This document shows positions 23,015-34,400 of a stretch of DNA of 64,000 bases, one piece after another. How positions within the stretch are numbered: position 1 is the first letter of the stretch; each line of letters opens with the position of its first letter. Source of the stretch: Carya illinoinensis (Eukaryota > Streptophyta > Magnoliopsida > Fagales > Juglandaceae); NCBI RefSeq assembly GCF_018687715.1, contig NC_056764.1:684501-748500 (forward strand), read 5' to 3'. The position numbers and the translations under genes were made by a program. A model generated the notes under the pieces. The model ran no database searches, was not told the DNA's origin, and saw only the letters and a list, made by a program, of their open reading frames with translations.

Positions 23015-25075
23015 TGTGATGACCCGCTTTTGAGTGTATTTTCGCTGAAATAGTTGTCTTTATTTTAATTAATATTTTAGTTATTTATTTTAATTTATTT
23101 GCGTTTTAAAATTGTTTTTAATTTAATTGATGTTGTGTTTTATTTCTTTTAGTTGATTTACAGTTTTTAATATCTTCGCGGCGGTTTAGTGTTGTTTTTC
23201 CCGGACTGAGGATTAGACCTCGTTTTTTCCCTACATCTCTTTCCTTTTTCCTTTTCTTTTTCCTTTTTCTCTTTTTCATTCTTTTCTTTTTCCTTTCTTT
23301 TTCTTTTTTTTCTTTCTTTTCTTTTTCCCTCTCTCTCCCCGCGTCGACCCCCCCGGCCTCTCTCTCTCCTCTCTCTCCCTCACGCCGGAAGCCTCTCACC
23401 CCCGATCTACCGCCGTCCGGCCACCGTGCGGCTCACCGCCGGTACCATTCGGTTCGTCTCCCTTCGGCGCACCTCCCCACCGAAGCTCACCCCCAACCGG
23501 CCGGCCGTTTGGCCGGAAAGTCCCTTTAAAGCCCACACGGCTTTAGCTCCGATCCGCCGCCGTCGCTCCACCTCCGGCCACCATTTCTTCACCACTTCAC
23601 CATCGGTCCCTTGCCGTCCTAACCCACCTATTTCCGGCCTCCAACGACCACCGGAACAGCTCCTACGAGCTAGCTTTCCTTTTTGGGAAATCCGGCCTCC
23701 CACCGCCGTTTTCGCCGCCACCTACGGCCAACCACCACTTCCAATAGCTTCACAATCACTCCTAAACCATTCCCTATCAATCCCAAGCCCTAGTTTGTCC
23801 CCGTTCAAAAGTGAGTTTTTCACAACCCACGGCCACAGTGAATTTTCACTGTGACGTTGCTTTTTCGCCGCCGTTTGCAACGCCTCGTGTTTTCTAAAAT
23901 TGCCATATAGCGCTGTAAGTATTTTCCAAACTCTATTTTCAGATTTAAATATATATTGCTCTTTCAATAATTTATCTGCTGGTTAGTTGATTCCAGACTG
24001 AGTCCGAGGAGTTTGGGGGTCGGATGGATGGAGGACGGAGTTGCCTGTTTATTTGATTTATGTTGTTGGTTTATTTTTGTGCATTGATATGGCATTACAT
24101 GGTGCATGCACGTGTGTTTTTGTTTAAGTGTGAAAAGCCTGTTTATTGGCGTAAGTGGACTTACGAGTGCGTGTGTATCACGACCCCAAGCCGGGATGGG
24201 GTATTATCTCGGTGGAGCTCCTCTGGTCACTCGGGAGCTGAATAAACTGAGTGACATCCCCTGGGTTGTCGCTAGGCGACGACGGGAGCGGGGCTAGGGG
24301 ATGCTTGGCTACGAACGCGCCGGGCACGGAACCGGGCATCGCTCTACTCACCGACTCCGTGGCCCTTCGCTGGCGAGGGCTAGAGGATGCTTGGCTACGA
24401 ACGCGCGGGGCGCGGAACTGGGCATCGCTCGTTAGGTGTCACATGCGTGGTGGTACTCTGCGGTGTGGCACTGGAGCCAGGGTGTGCGGATGACCCCTAG
24501 GGGAGGTCATGGTGCATACGGATAAAATGGATTCTGGTTTGAGTCGGATAAAGGCCAAATGTGACTTTTGGCGTGTTTTTTTCGGAAATGATGTGTTTTT
24601 GGGCCAAATGGGTTTTTTGGCGTGTGTGGAAAAATCGTGTTTTATGGGCTTTGTGCATTGGGCATGTTCATGCATATTGTTTGAGTTCTATGTGTTTTTA
24701 TCTGGTAGTGTTTGGGTTTTACTTACCTGCGGTACCATTTTTGGTTCCGTAGCTTTTGGTGCAGAGTTGGAGGACGAAGAGGAGGAGGCTGAGCCCGAGG
24801 ATGCGGCTCCGCCGGGTTGCTGATGCTATGCTTTATATTTGGTTTAAAACTGTATTTGTGTTTTTTGTAATATTTTATTTATATATGTTTTAAACAGCTT
24901 GTAGTACGTTAAGAAAATTCTGGTACTTAGTTGTTGACTTTCGTTATCCGCTGCGTGTTTCTCTGTGCACATATGTTGCCTTTGCACACACTTGGCACCC
25001 GTCGATAGGATGGTGACCCCGGGTTGTCACCATCCGAACGTCTCGATTTCCCCGTGTTCGGGCGTGGGGATTTGG
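23015..25075 (+). repeat. 5' LTR of the gypsy element
   Basis: The LTR is about 2.06 kb. Its last 1019 bases (24057-25075) align without net length change to 26755-27773. The first kilobase has no partner in the element. It contains a CT/TTTC-rich low-complexity tract (23225-23400) and a GC-rich stretch (23400-23860). An internal partial duplication with a period of about 86 bp (GGGCTAGRGGATGCTTGGCTAC at about 24291 and 24377) occurs in both LTRs. Confidence 0.88.
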
Positions 25076-25395
25076 CTCTGGGTAAAACCACATGTCCCGT
25101 AGGCAGTACCAGAATGCTTTTTAAAGTTGTGTTTTAAAAATTATGTTAAGTACAGTTGTTTTATTTGTTTTATTTGTTTGAGTTTGTTTGTTTGTTTGTA
25201 TTTATTTGGTTATGTATTTTCAAGTTGTTTCTTTTGTTTTGGTGTGATGTGGTGTTGGTCTTTAGTTCTGTTTTGTTGGTTGTTGGTTTTATGATGGTTT
25301 TATTTGTTTTCTTAAAGGAGGGTCAAGAGTGGTGTTGTGGCAGGAAAATTGGGAGACCAAGGAAATCTACTCAGGAACCACGGGACAATACCTCC

Positions 25396-26581
25396 ATGGA
25401 TGACTCCTTAGCCGAAGCAATACGACAGATGATGGAATTTATGCAGCAGAGTGCGAGGTCTCAACAGACAGGGCCTTAGCCACAACAAGGACCTTGGCCA
25501 CAACAAGGGGGTCACTGGCCACCATCAGGAGGGTCTTGTCCACCATCAGGAGGGCCTTGTCCATAACAAGGAGGGTTTTGGCCACAACCAGGAGGTCCTT
25601 GGCCATATCAGGGAGGGCCTTGGATGTATCCAGGAGGGTCCAGTAGCATGGTGCAAGCCGGATGCACCTATGAGCGCTTCCTGGCGCATAGGACTCCACA
25701 CTTCACTGGAAATGAGGATCCACTTTAGGCTGGAAAATGGATCAAAGATCTGGAGAAAACCTTTGAGGTGTGTGGATGCACTGAAGCACAACAAGTACTC
25801 TACGCCAGCTATCTCTTGCAAGGTACCGCTTCTGATTGGTGGGATACCAAGAGGGTGATGCTGGAATCTGAACTGAGATATTTCGTTGCGGTGACCTGGC
25901 AGCGTTTCAAGAAGGAGTTCAATGATCGCTTCTTTCCCGCATCGGTAAGGAAGCAAAAGGCAAGAGAGTTCTCCAATCTGGTCCAAGGGGGCGCGACAGT
26001 GGAACAATACGCCCGGAGGTTCATAGAAATTGAGCGATTTGCTCCTCACCTTGTCGCCACTGAGGAGATGCGAGCAGATCGTTTTCAGGAGGGGCTACGC
26101 CATGACATACGCCATATGGTGGTTAGCCATCGGATATCCACTTTTCAGGAATTAGTGGATGTGGCCACCCTTGTGGAGTGGGAAAATAATCTGAGTGTGG
26201 GCTCTCCTCCAGGGCATAAGAGGCAGAGTTTTTCTGGTGAAGGAAGCAGCTCGGGTTCGCCCCAGAAGTTTGTTCAGCAGACCGGAACTCGACCTCAAAC
26301 GTCCTCAGGTGTTCGTATGGGAGGACAGGTGCCTATTTGTGGAGCTTGTAATAGAGCTCATGAGGGCGAGTGTCGGATGAGTAGCGGACCCCAGTGTTAC
26401 CGGTGCGGTCAAGTGGGACATATCGCTCGGGATTGCTCCGTCAGAGTTGAAGGAAGCCGTGGAGGTAGACACGGTGGAAGAACCAACCCAAGACAAGCAG
26501 TGCAAGCCCAGGTTTATGCTGTCACACCCGGAGAGGTGGATGATGAGGCGCCAGCGACCCATGATGCTGGAGTAATTACAA
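25396..26581 (+). pseudogene. Gypsy gag with three in-frame stops
   Basis: From the ATG at 25396 the frame runs through an N-terminal segment of Gly-Pro-Trp-Gln repeats, the retrotransposon gag core (WWDTKRVM, FKKEFNDRFFP, YARRFIEIERFAP) and a CCHC knuckle (CYRCGQVGHIARDC). It is interrupted by stops at 25477, 25564 and 25726. Two of them sit where CAG and CAA would fit, so they could be C-to-T changes in a methylated element. From 25768 onward the frame is open to 26592. Gag coats the element RNA. This copy is dead without suppression. Confidence 0.85.
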
Positions 26582-26677
26582 GTATGGTTTAATTTAATTT
26601 TAAGTTGGATTTAATTTTTGGTGTATGTGGTTTACTCTTTGCTTTTTGGATTTCATGGGTTGATGTGTTTGGTTCAG

Positions 26678-26754
26678 GAAGAGTCTGTTTGTATGAGTTT
26701 TATGCTTGTACTTTATTTGATTCCGGTGCTTCACAGTCGTTTGTATCTTCCACG
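26678..26754 (+). pseudogene. Truncated gypsy protease segment
   Basis: The segment encodes CTLFDSGASQSFVSS, the active-site loop of a retroviral-type aspartic protease, and is then fused to LTR sequence after STF. Only the first third of the domain is left. It lies in a different frame from gag, separated by a T-rich stretch (26582-26677) that has intron-like ends. Confidence 0.8.
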
Positions 26755-27783
26755 TTTATGTTGTTGGTTTATTTTTGTGCATTGATATGGCATTACATGG
26801 TGCATGCATGTGTGTTTTTGTTTAAGTGTGAAAAGCCTGTTTATTGGCGTAAGTGGACTTACGAGTGCGTGTGTATCACGACCCCAAGCCGGGATAGGGT
26901 ATTATCTCGGTGGAGCTCCTCTGGTCACTCGGGAGCGGAATAAACTGAGTGACGTCCCATGGGTTGTCGATGGGCGAAGACGGGAGCGGGGCTAGGGGAT
27001 GCTTGGCTACAAACGCGCCGGGCGCGGAAGCGGGCATCGCTCTACTCACCGACTCCGTGGCCCTTCGCTGGCGAGGGCTAGAGGATGCTTGGCTACGAAC
27101 GCGCGGGGCGCGGAACTGGGCATCGCTCGTTAGGTGTCACATGCGTGGTGGTACTCTGCGGTGTGGCACTGGAGCCAGGGTGTGCGGATGACCCCTAGGG
27201 GAGGTCATGGTGCATACGGATAAAATGGATTCTGGTTTGAGTCGGATAAAGGCCAAATGTGACTTTTGGCGTGTTTTTTTCGGAAATGATGTGTTTTTGG
27301 GCCAAATGGGTTTTTTGGCGTGTGTGAAAAAATCGTGTTTTATGGGCTTTGTGCATTGGGCATGTTCATGCATATTGTTTGAGTTCTATGTGTTTTTATC
27401 TAGTAGTGTTTGGATTTTACTTACCTGCGGTACCATTTTTGGTTCCGTAGCTTTTGGTGCAGAGTTGGAGGACGAAGAGGAGGAGGCTGAGCCCGAGGAT
27501 GCGGCTCCGCCGGGTTGCTGATGCTATGCTTTATATTTGGTTTAAAACTGTATTTGTGTTTTTTATAATATTTTATTTATATATGTTTTAAACAGCTTGT
27601 AGTACTTTAAGAAAATTATGGTACTTAATTGTTGACTTTCGTTATCCGCTGCGTGTTTCTCTGTGCACATATGTTGCCTTTGCACACACTTGACACCCGT
27701 CGATAGGATGGTGACCCCGGGTTGTCACCATCCAGACGTCTCGATTTCCTCGTATTCGAGCGTGGGGATTTGGGAGCGTCACA
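26755..27783 (+). repeat. Truncated 3' LTR of the gypsy element
   Basis: This copy starts at a point matching 24057 in the 5' LTR and runs to the true end GAGCGTCACA. By eye it differs from the 5' copy at roughly two dozen of 1019 positions. Its first kilobase was lost in the deletion that fused it to the protease region. Confidence 0.9.
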
Positions 27784-27788
27784 GTCAG

Positions 27789-28450
27789 ATCCCTCGATTA
27801 TTTCATCCGTTTTCACTTTTCATAGTAAAGAACAAATAGATCAGGGTTACCGAAATTATTCTACAACAATTTTCGGTTTTATTTTTTATTTTTAAAAAGG
27901 TGCATTAAGATAACTACATTCGCTTAATTCTGGTTCTGTAAATGAAAGGGAGAAAAAAGACGTGAGAGAGGAAACAGGAGGACATCATAGACAAACACCT
28001 TTGATAATAAGCTAATAGATGAGTATGTTATTCACAATGTAGTCACTAACAGGAGCTAACATTTTTCAGGCCACCCATTCCTATTTGGTTACAGTGGACT
28101 CCTAAATGTCTGAGTTCCACACCGAAGTGGTGACTGAAGCAAAGCTACATCTAAGAATCAAAGTTTACTCAGATTCATGTAAAGAAAGGGGGAATAATAA
28201 AGGAATAAAATATGGAGAACATTTTAACTACTAGAATAAAACAAAGGTTGAATGGGATTGGCCGTTTAGAAAACTGAATAGCCCAGCCAACAATAATCCT
28301 GCGGCAAAATATCAGCAGTACTACAAGCGACGGGAAGGAGTAAACTCAGCACCTCTTGGGGCCTTGGAGAATGGAGAGCTGCCTCTTCATCTTTCACATG
28401 AAACAAAACTTCCAAACAAAATGTACACCCATCAAAAACAAGCTCGGCCT
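27789..28450. other. Spacer downstream of the gypsy element and tail of the PHD gene
   Basis: This 660-bp spacer has no supported gene. The 3' untranslated region of the PHD-finger gene on the minus strand probably lies here. Confidence 0.5.
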
Positions 28451-31400
28451 TCATGTTCTTGATCTCTTCTGCTTTTGAGGAACAAAGCGAATCCCTTGTT
28501 TACCAAGCTCCAAGGTCTTCACTTTACCATCATCTAGGCTAACAGATAATGATGACGTGCCTTCAATTATGTTGGCAACCACTCCCTTGTGCCTAGATAT
28601 AAAATAAATTAGAAATAATAATTTAACCCACAACACACTTACGTCAAGGATTATAATAAGAGTAATGCTAATTATCATCTCCTTTTACTATCATCCTCTC
28701 ATCATTCTATTATGTGGTATTAAATGATTATAGACTATTTATTATATTTCACTTGTGGGCCACATCAAGAGATGTTGAGAGGATAATAAAAATAATAATA
28801 AATAGATTTTTCCTTATAATAATTTCACGGGAAATGGAGACGTTATATTCAAACAAAAATGGCATTCATCATTCAGTTTCATGGCATTTGAAATAACACA
28901 GCAAATTAGCAACTTCCATTTTAACGGATTTTGCAAACTCATGGGGAATATGGACATATTTTTCATTTATTCCTTTATTGGGAGAAAAAAAAGGTGGAGG
29001 TGGGGTAGAGATTTAAATTGATCCAATTGAGCCGCCAAACAAGTTCTCTGCTTGGAGATAGAAATTGGTAAAAAAAAAACTTGGGAAAGAGGCATCAGTT
29101 TCGGCTTACAACTAACACTGTGCTTGATGAGCTGGGTTATTCTCATTTTACCTTCATGATTCCCTTCCCCCACCCATAATGTATATGCATTAGGAAAGAA
29201 AACAAAAACTCACCATGAATTGTCAGATAACTGATGAACTTCGACTCTCTTTCCAATTGCATCTTTACCCAACTTTTTCAGTATCCAATTAGCGTCCATA
29301 ATCTCATCCATCAAATTTTCTTGTTGTGATGGTGTCACATCTTGAGATGTTTTCTCCAAGGGTGAGGGTCTCCTCCTTTTTGACCTTTGACCCTTGATAG
29401 AACTCCTTTCTTCCTCAGGATGAGGAGATTTCTGGTTTTCAAGGGTGGGTTTCTTAAATTTGAACCTCAGTAGGGGTTTCGAATCTTTTGGCAAATGTGA
29501 ACCAGGAGTCTGACCATAATCATCATTACCTTCATCATACATCTCAGGCCGCCTTTCCGATGGCCTCCCCAACAACTCCTTGCTACCTCTTACTTCACCA
29601 AAAGACCCTGATGCAGCTGTGTTTCCTCCACTGTTTCTCTTTCCCAATAAAATTCGTGCATGCTCGTGAGTAGCACTTTCATGTGCATCAGCACTGCTCC
29701 CTCTGCCAAATCTGAGGCTTACATCAGAAACTTCTGATTTAACTTTGCCCAATTTTAGCAAATTTCCTTCTTTCCTGGCGACCTTCAAAAGCTTCACTTG
29801 TCCAGAGCTATCAGTTCTGTCTCCTGCCAATTGTAGAAAGTCCCAATGAAGTTTTTTAGTGCAACTTAAAATAAAATATCAACTTCATCCACGATGGTGT
29901 GAATCAGAGGTAGTTTGAGAAATAAAGAGTGGAAAATCACTCTTTTTAGTCGATGAAAAAAAATCAACAATCCTACCTTTACTATCACCAAATTTAGCAG
30001 TGCCAACATGTCTATCCACTGTAAGTTTGTCACTCGTTTTCCACTGGCTTGTATTTGCACTGCCTGGTTGTGAAAATGAATTCATAGGTCATGCAATAGA
30101 GACAAAAAGAGATACTAAAATTCTCACCTTTCAACAAACTGAATTGTAGTCTAAAGAGAACCGAAGTCAAAATAATTATATTAGAAACATCCATTTTGCC
30201 TTAATATCTTGCTGAAGCTAAACAAACAGAACGCATGAAGCAAGAACCTAAAAGGAAAGTATAAAAAAAAACCAAGAGGCTGAAAGTGAAATCACTTAAT
30301 GAGATCTTCTGAAGGAGAAATGTTGGAAGACAATAAGCAAAGGAAAAGATTAAAATAAATGAAAATGCGGTGAAAATGATGTAGCATATACAATCATTAT
30401 AATGGCCATTTAACATCAGTTTTTATGGTTTAAAAGTTATAGATAGTTATTCATATCAAATTAAAGAAAGAAAGCAACATAAGGCAAAAAAAAAGAAGAT
30501 TAACTTATCAATTATTAGCTAAAAACTTGTTAAGCAACATTACCATAAGACTAGAACAACAAACTCTATTAATCTCAACAGGCAATAAAACAAGCTTGTG
30601 CAATTCCTGCAAACCCTTATCAAACACACACACACACGGCTATCCTCCTATGGCAAGAATCATCCTTGCCCAATGATAATTATGCCTCGAAAAAGCAAAG
30701 TTATAAGCCGTAGCCATACCATTGGAGGTCATCAGATCTTGTTCTCTCTGACAGCTTGAAGCATCCGACCTAGGAGAGTTAGTAACATTTATTTTTCGCG
30801 GACCTAGACTTATAACAATCTTCTTTCCTTTCACATTTTTTGACTTGCTAGCCTGTTTTCCAGCGTCTTCTCCAGTATCCAAACTATAAGAGTTACTATT
30901 CTTGAGTCGAACAACTCTGGGGACCCTATCTTCATCACTTAACATCACCTCATCAACAAACTTGTGCTTCAAAACTCCCGGTTGATTGATTGAGCAAATC
31001 CCTTCAGTATGATTCAGATTTCCAGCCATGGGAAAAGAATCCCTTTCCAGACCTTCCTTTCCATGGAACTGCTTCTCGTCACTCTTCTCATCATCCATGC
31101 CATATCCAAAAGACTGGGCATCATTATGTCCTTCGAAACCCTCCTGGGCTTCTATGTTACCGATCGACTCATATCCTTTCTTCTTGGCATGTTTTTTATT
31201 TGAAGACTTCTTTCCATAATCTTTGGCCTTTTTTGGTGACTTTTCAACCAATCCTTTGAGAGAAAACTTCAAGGACCGTCCGAATTCATTCTTTAATCTT
31301 GTAGGACCATTTTCTTCGTCATCTGAATAAGGTGAAATAGAAAATATTTCTTCTTGGGTTGGCAAACCTGCAGCAGCCCTCAAGCTAGCAATTAAATCTC

Positions 31401-34400
31401 GGTCAGCTTCATCCCTCCTTCTCCAAAGCTCTTGAATAGCATCCTCAATACCCTTGACCTGACATAAATTTATGTTAAAAACTATAAGTCAAATGCAAGA
31501 ACGCCTAAAACAAAACCCCAATAACAACTCTCATATCTTTTCAACTAAACCTGATAGCACTCCCCACGACATGTGGGGCATTTGTACTGAAGATTTCCAT
31601 CTACTTGAAACTGCGCGTATTTTTCATCACTGCAAGACATTATTTTTCCAAAAAAAAAAAGGCAATTTAGTGTCTTGAAAAAATAATTCACCCACTTTCA
31701 CAGGTCAGATTATTTTCATAATGCTATCCCAAGAAACCTGCAATAAAACAAAATACTATAGAACAAAGATAATGGGTCCATTCAGATCAGATCCAGAAAT
31801 GAACCTGATACCGTCACACTGGCAATGCACCCAGCGCTGGCAAACATCACAGCAAACCATTGGTGTTGACTCTGAATCTCTATATACCTACAAAATTGGA
31901 CCAACACATCTTATTAAGTCTTTTTTCTCTTCCTTTTTTGGCTAAAAGAAGAACCAACTCTCACTAGACTCACCAGGCACACACAGAGAGGACAAAACAG
32001 ATTTCAAACACTAATAAAATTGCATTCAAAATTACTTTTTTGCCTTTTTTTCCTCCATTGATAAGCACATACCACAGATAGTGAATCCCCATCATACCCT
32101 CCTACCCATTCTCACTTGATGGAGGAAGTGTCAATTGAACTAGAACTCATTGGCTACATTCAATGAGTTTTTTAATTACAAGGGTGTACTTTGGTGCAAC
32201 TCTGGAATTTCTTTGTGCACTCTGTGTTTTGGTTTTCAGCTTTAGTGATTAATGGCTCTTCCGTTCATGATTTTCTGATATCGCTTTCCATTTCCTAGAA
32301 TGTATTTAGGTATTTTCTTTCATATACTTCCCGTGTAAATAGGCTTCGCCTATACAATCATTTCGAATCAAATTTCTTCTAACTTGTCGAAAAAAAAAAA
32401 AACATGTAACCCTAGAACACTAACCCCCCCCCCCCCCCCCAACAACCCACAAACAAAAGGTCGGCGCACAAAAAAAAGGACTGTCTAACTAAAAATATCA
32501 ACCATGCCCTATCAAAATAAAAAAGCATCAACCATGCAGTATACAACCAGAACAAAAATGCACAAATTAGTAATCAGAATTAATAATTTCAAAAATGACA
32601 TTGATACCTTCAAACAAACAATTTCGAATCAAATTTCTTCTAACTTGTCGAAAAAAAAAAAAACATGTAACCCTAGAACACTAACCCCCCGCCCCCCCCC
32701 CCCCCCCAACAACCCACAAACAAAAGGTCGGCGCACAAAAAAAAGGACTGTCTAACTAAAAATATCAACCATGCCCTATCAAAATAAAAAAGCATCAACG
32801 ATGCAGTATACAACCAGAACAAAAATGCACAAATTAGTAATCAGAATTAATAATTTCAAAAATGACATTGATACCTTCAAACAAACAGGGCAATAGTTCC
32901 CCTTCACAAATAATCTTCCACAAGCATCACAGCAAGTGTAACCAAGAAACCACCTGTAAATTTAAAAAGAAAATGATGAATCCACCTACTAATAGTGAAT
33001 GCGATACTCAGATTGCAAGTATGTAAGATACTTTATCAGTCAGGTTGCAAGTACATAAGGGTCAAAAAAGAGATTGCCATTTGCGATCATTACAAATGCA
33101 AAAAACTCACATAATACAAATGAAAATGCCTTTTTTTCATTTGTTGTTTATTATATGGGAGGTAGACACAACTCAGAAACCTTGAAGAAATTAAACTGAT
33201 GATCTCACCGTCAATCCTGTGTTTATATTTATTGGAAGAAGAGTCTTTATGCAGAATAACTATCAAACAACTAAATCATGTTCCAGCTATAACTTACTTT
33301 TATAAGTTGAAATTTATAAATCAACAATCCTTGGGGCAAGCTAATTACATGGGAACTATACAAAAGCTACACCTAACTATAGTATGAAAAAAAGAGGGAA
33401 AATAATGCTACCTAGAAATAGATAAGCTAATGTTCCAGCTATAACTACAGGAGCAGCTGAAGTCAGGACTGTGTACAAGAACTGAATAAACCAAATAAAA
33501 AACCCGAAGTACACTTCCAATAGTGAAAGTCAAACTCTTCTCCGGAATCTCAAAATTTGGTAGATGTAGACTACAACCAACAAGCATAGTACTGGAAGGC
33601 CCGATGATCACAAGGTGTGCCCAACACCCAATATTGGGATCTTAAGAACTTCAATTATCACAAAAAACTACAACACTCAATTAAACACAAAATAAATACC
33701 AAAAGATCACACTATCATGAGTAACAATCAATACCTAACACTCGAGCCATTTCCAGGGACAGTTGAGCCACAGCTGTGACATCTCGTGTGCTTTGGGCAC
33801 AAATAAGGCCCAGAACTGACATTCTGCAGTCACAAACAAAACATAAGCAATCTCTTTTAATCAAGATAGAGAACTTCGGAACAAGCAATTTATACTCGCC
33901 TTGTGTGACGGCTGCTGGCAGTAACAGTGGTGAGCGCCATCGCACCGTTTACAGAACATAAATTTATTTGGGTCTCCCATTTTTAGACACACCTGGACAA
34001 AGCAAGGGAAACAAAATATGATATCATTATAATAATTATACGCAGATCAAACTAGGTGAGACCAAATTTATAATCATCAAGCAATGAATAAAGTTATGAT
34101 GTCAATGGGCCTCCAAGGGGCAAACACTACAAGGCAAAAACTGCCAACCTTCAGGAATTTTTAGTATTCATTGAACAAGGTTGTGACGAAATAACGCAAC
34201 AAGATCCTCACAAGCAAAAAGTTGTAGTGTCATGACCTTACTACATAATTTTTTACTTTTCATTTAACTTTTTTCTTTTATAAGTAAAAGGAAATATATT
34301 AGATAAAGAAAAGGGCAAGGCAGTAGACAGGGGGTATACAAAGAGCCTTGCTACAGGCTAGGAGCTGCAAAGAGCAGCATAAAGTCAGTAAAAGAAGTGC

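Larger units (their letters stand above)
23015..27783 (+). mobile_element. Ty3/gypsy LTR retrotransposon (probably Tekay/Del chromovirus type), deleted
   Basis: The element is 4.8 kb, bounded by the 5-bp duplication GTCAG (23010-23014 and 27784-27788), and its ends are TGTGATGACC..GAGCGTCACA. It has a long 5' LTR (from 23015 to about 25075), a gag region (25396-26581), the start of a protease domain and then a partial 3' LTR from 26755. The junction at 26754/26755 removes all of reverse transcriptase, RNase H and integrase together with the first 1042 bases of the 3' LTR. The last ten bases of the 5' LTR and the primer site also appear to be lost. It lies between TAB2 and the PHD gene. Confidence 0.93.

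Noticed and set aside
23118..23399. Minus-strand frame rich in Arg, Lys and Glu
   Set aside because: It is only the translation of a TTTC/CT-rich low-complexity tract inside the gypsy LTR.
23426..23854. 142-codon plus-strand frame in the gypsy LTR
   Set aside because: GC-rich leader-like LTR sequence; proline-rich translation without family motifs and no partner in the 3' LTR.
24439..24823. Frames that occur twice (24.4-24.8 kb and 27.1-27.5 kb)
   Set aside because: The duplication is explained by the two LTRs; the frames are not known proteins.
32400..32720. Long C tracts that could suggest an assembly gap fill
   Set aside because: Both tracts lie at equal positions in the two copies of a tandem duplication, so they are better explained as part of it.
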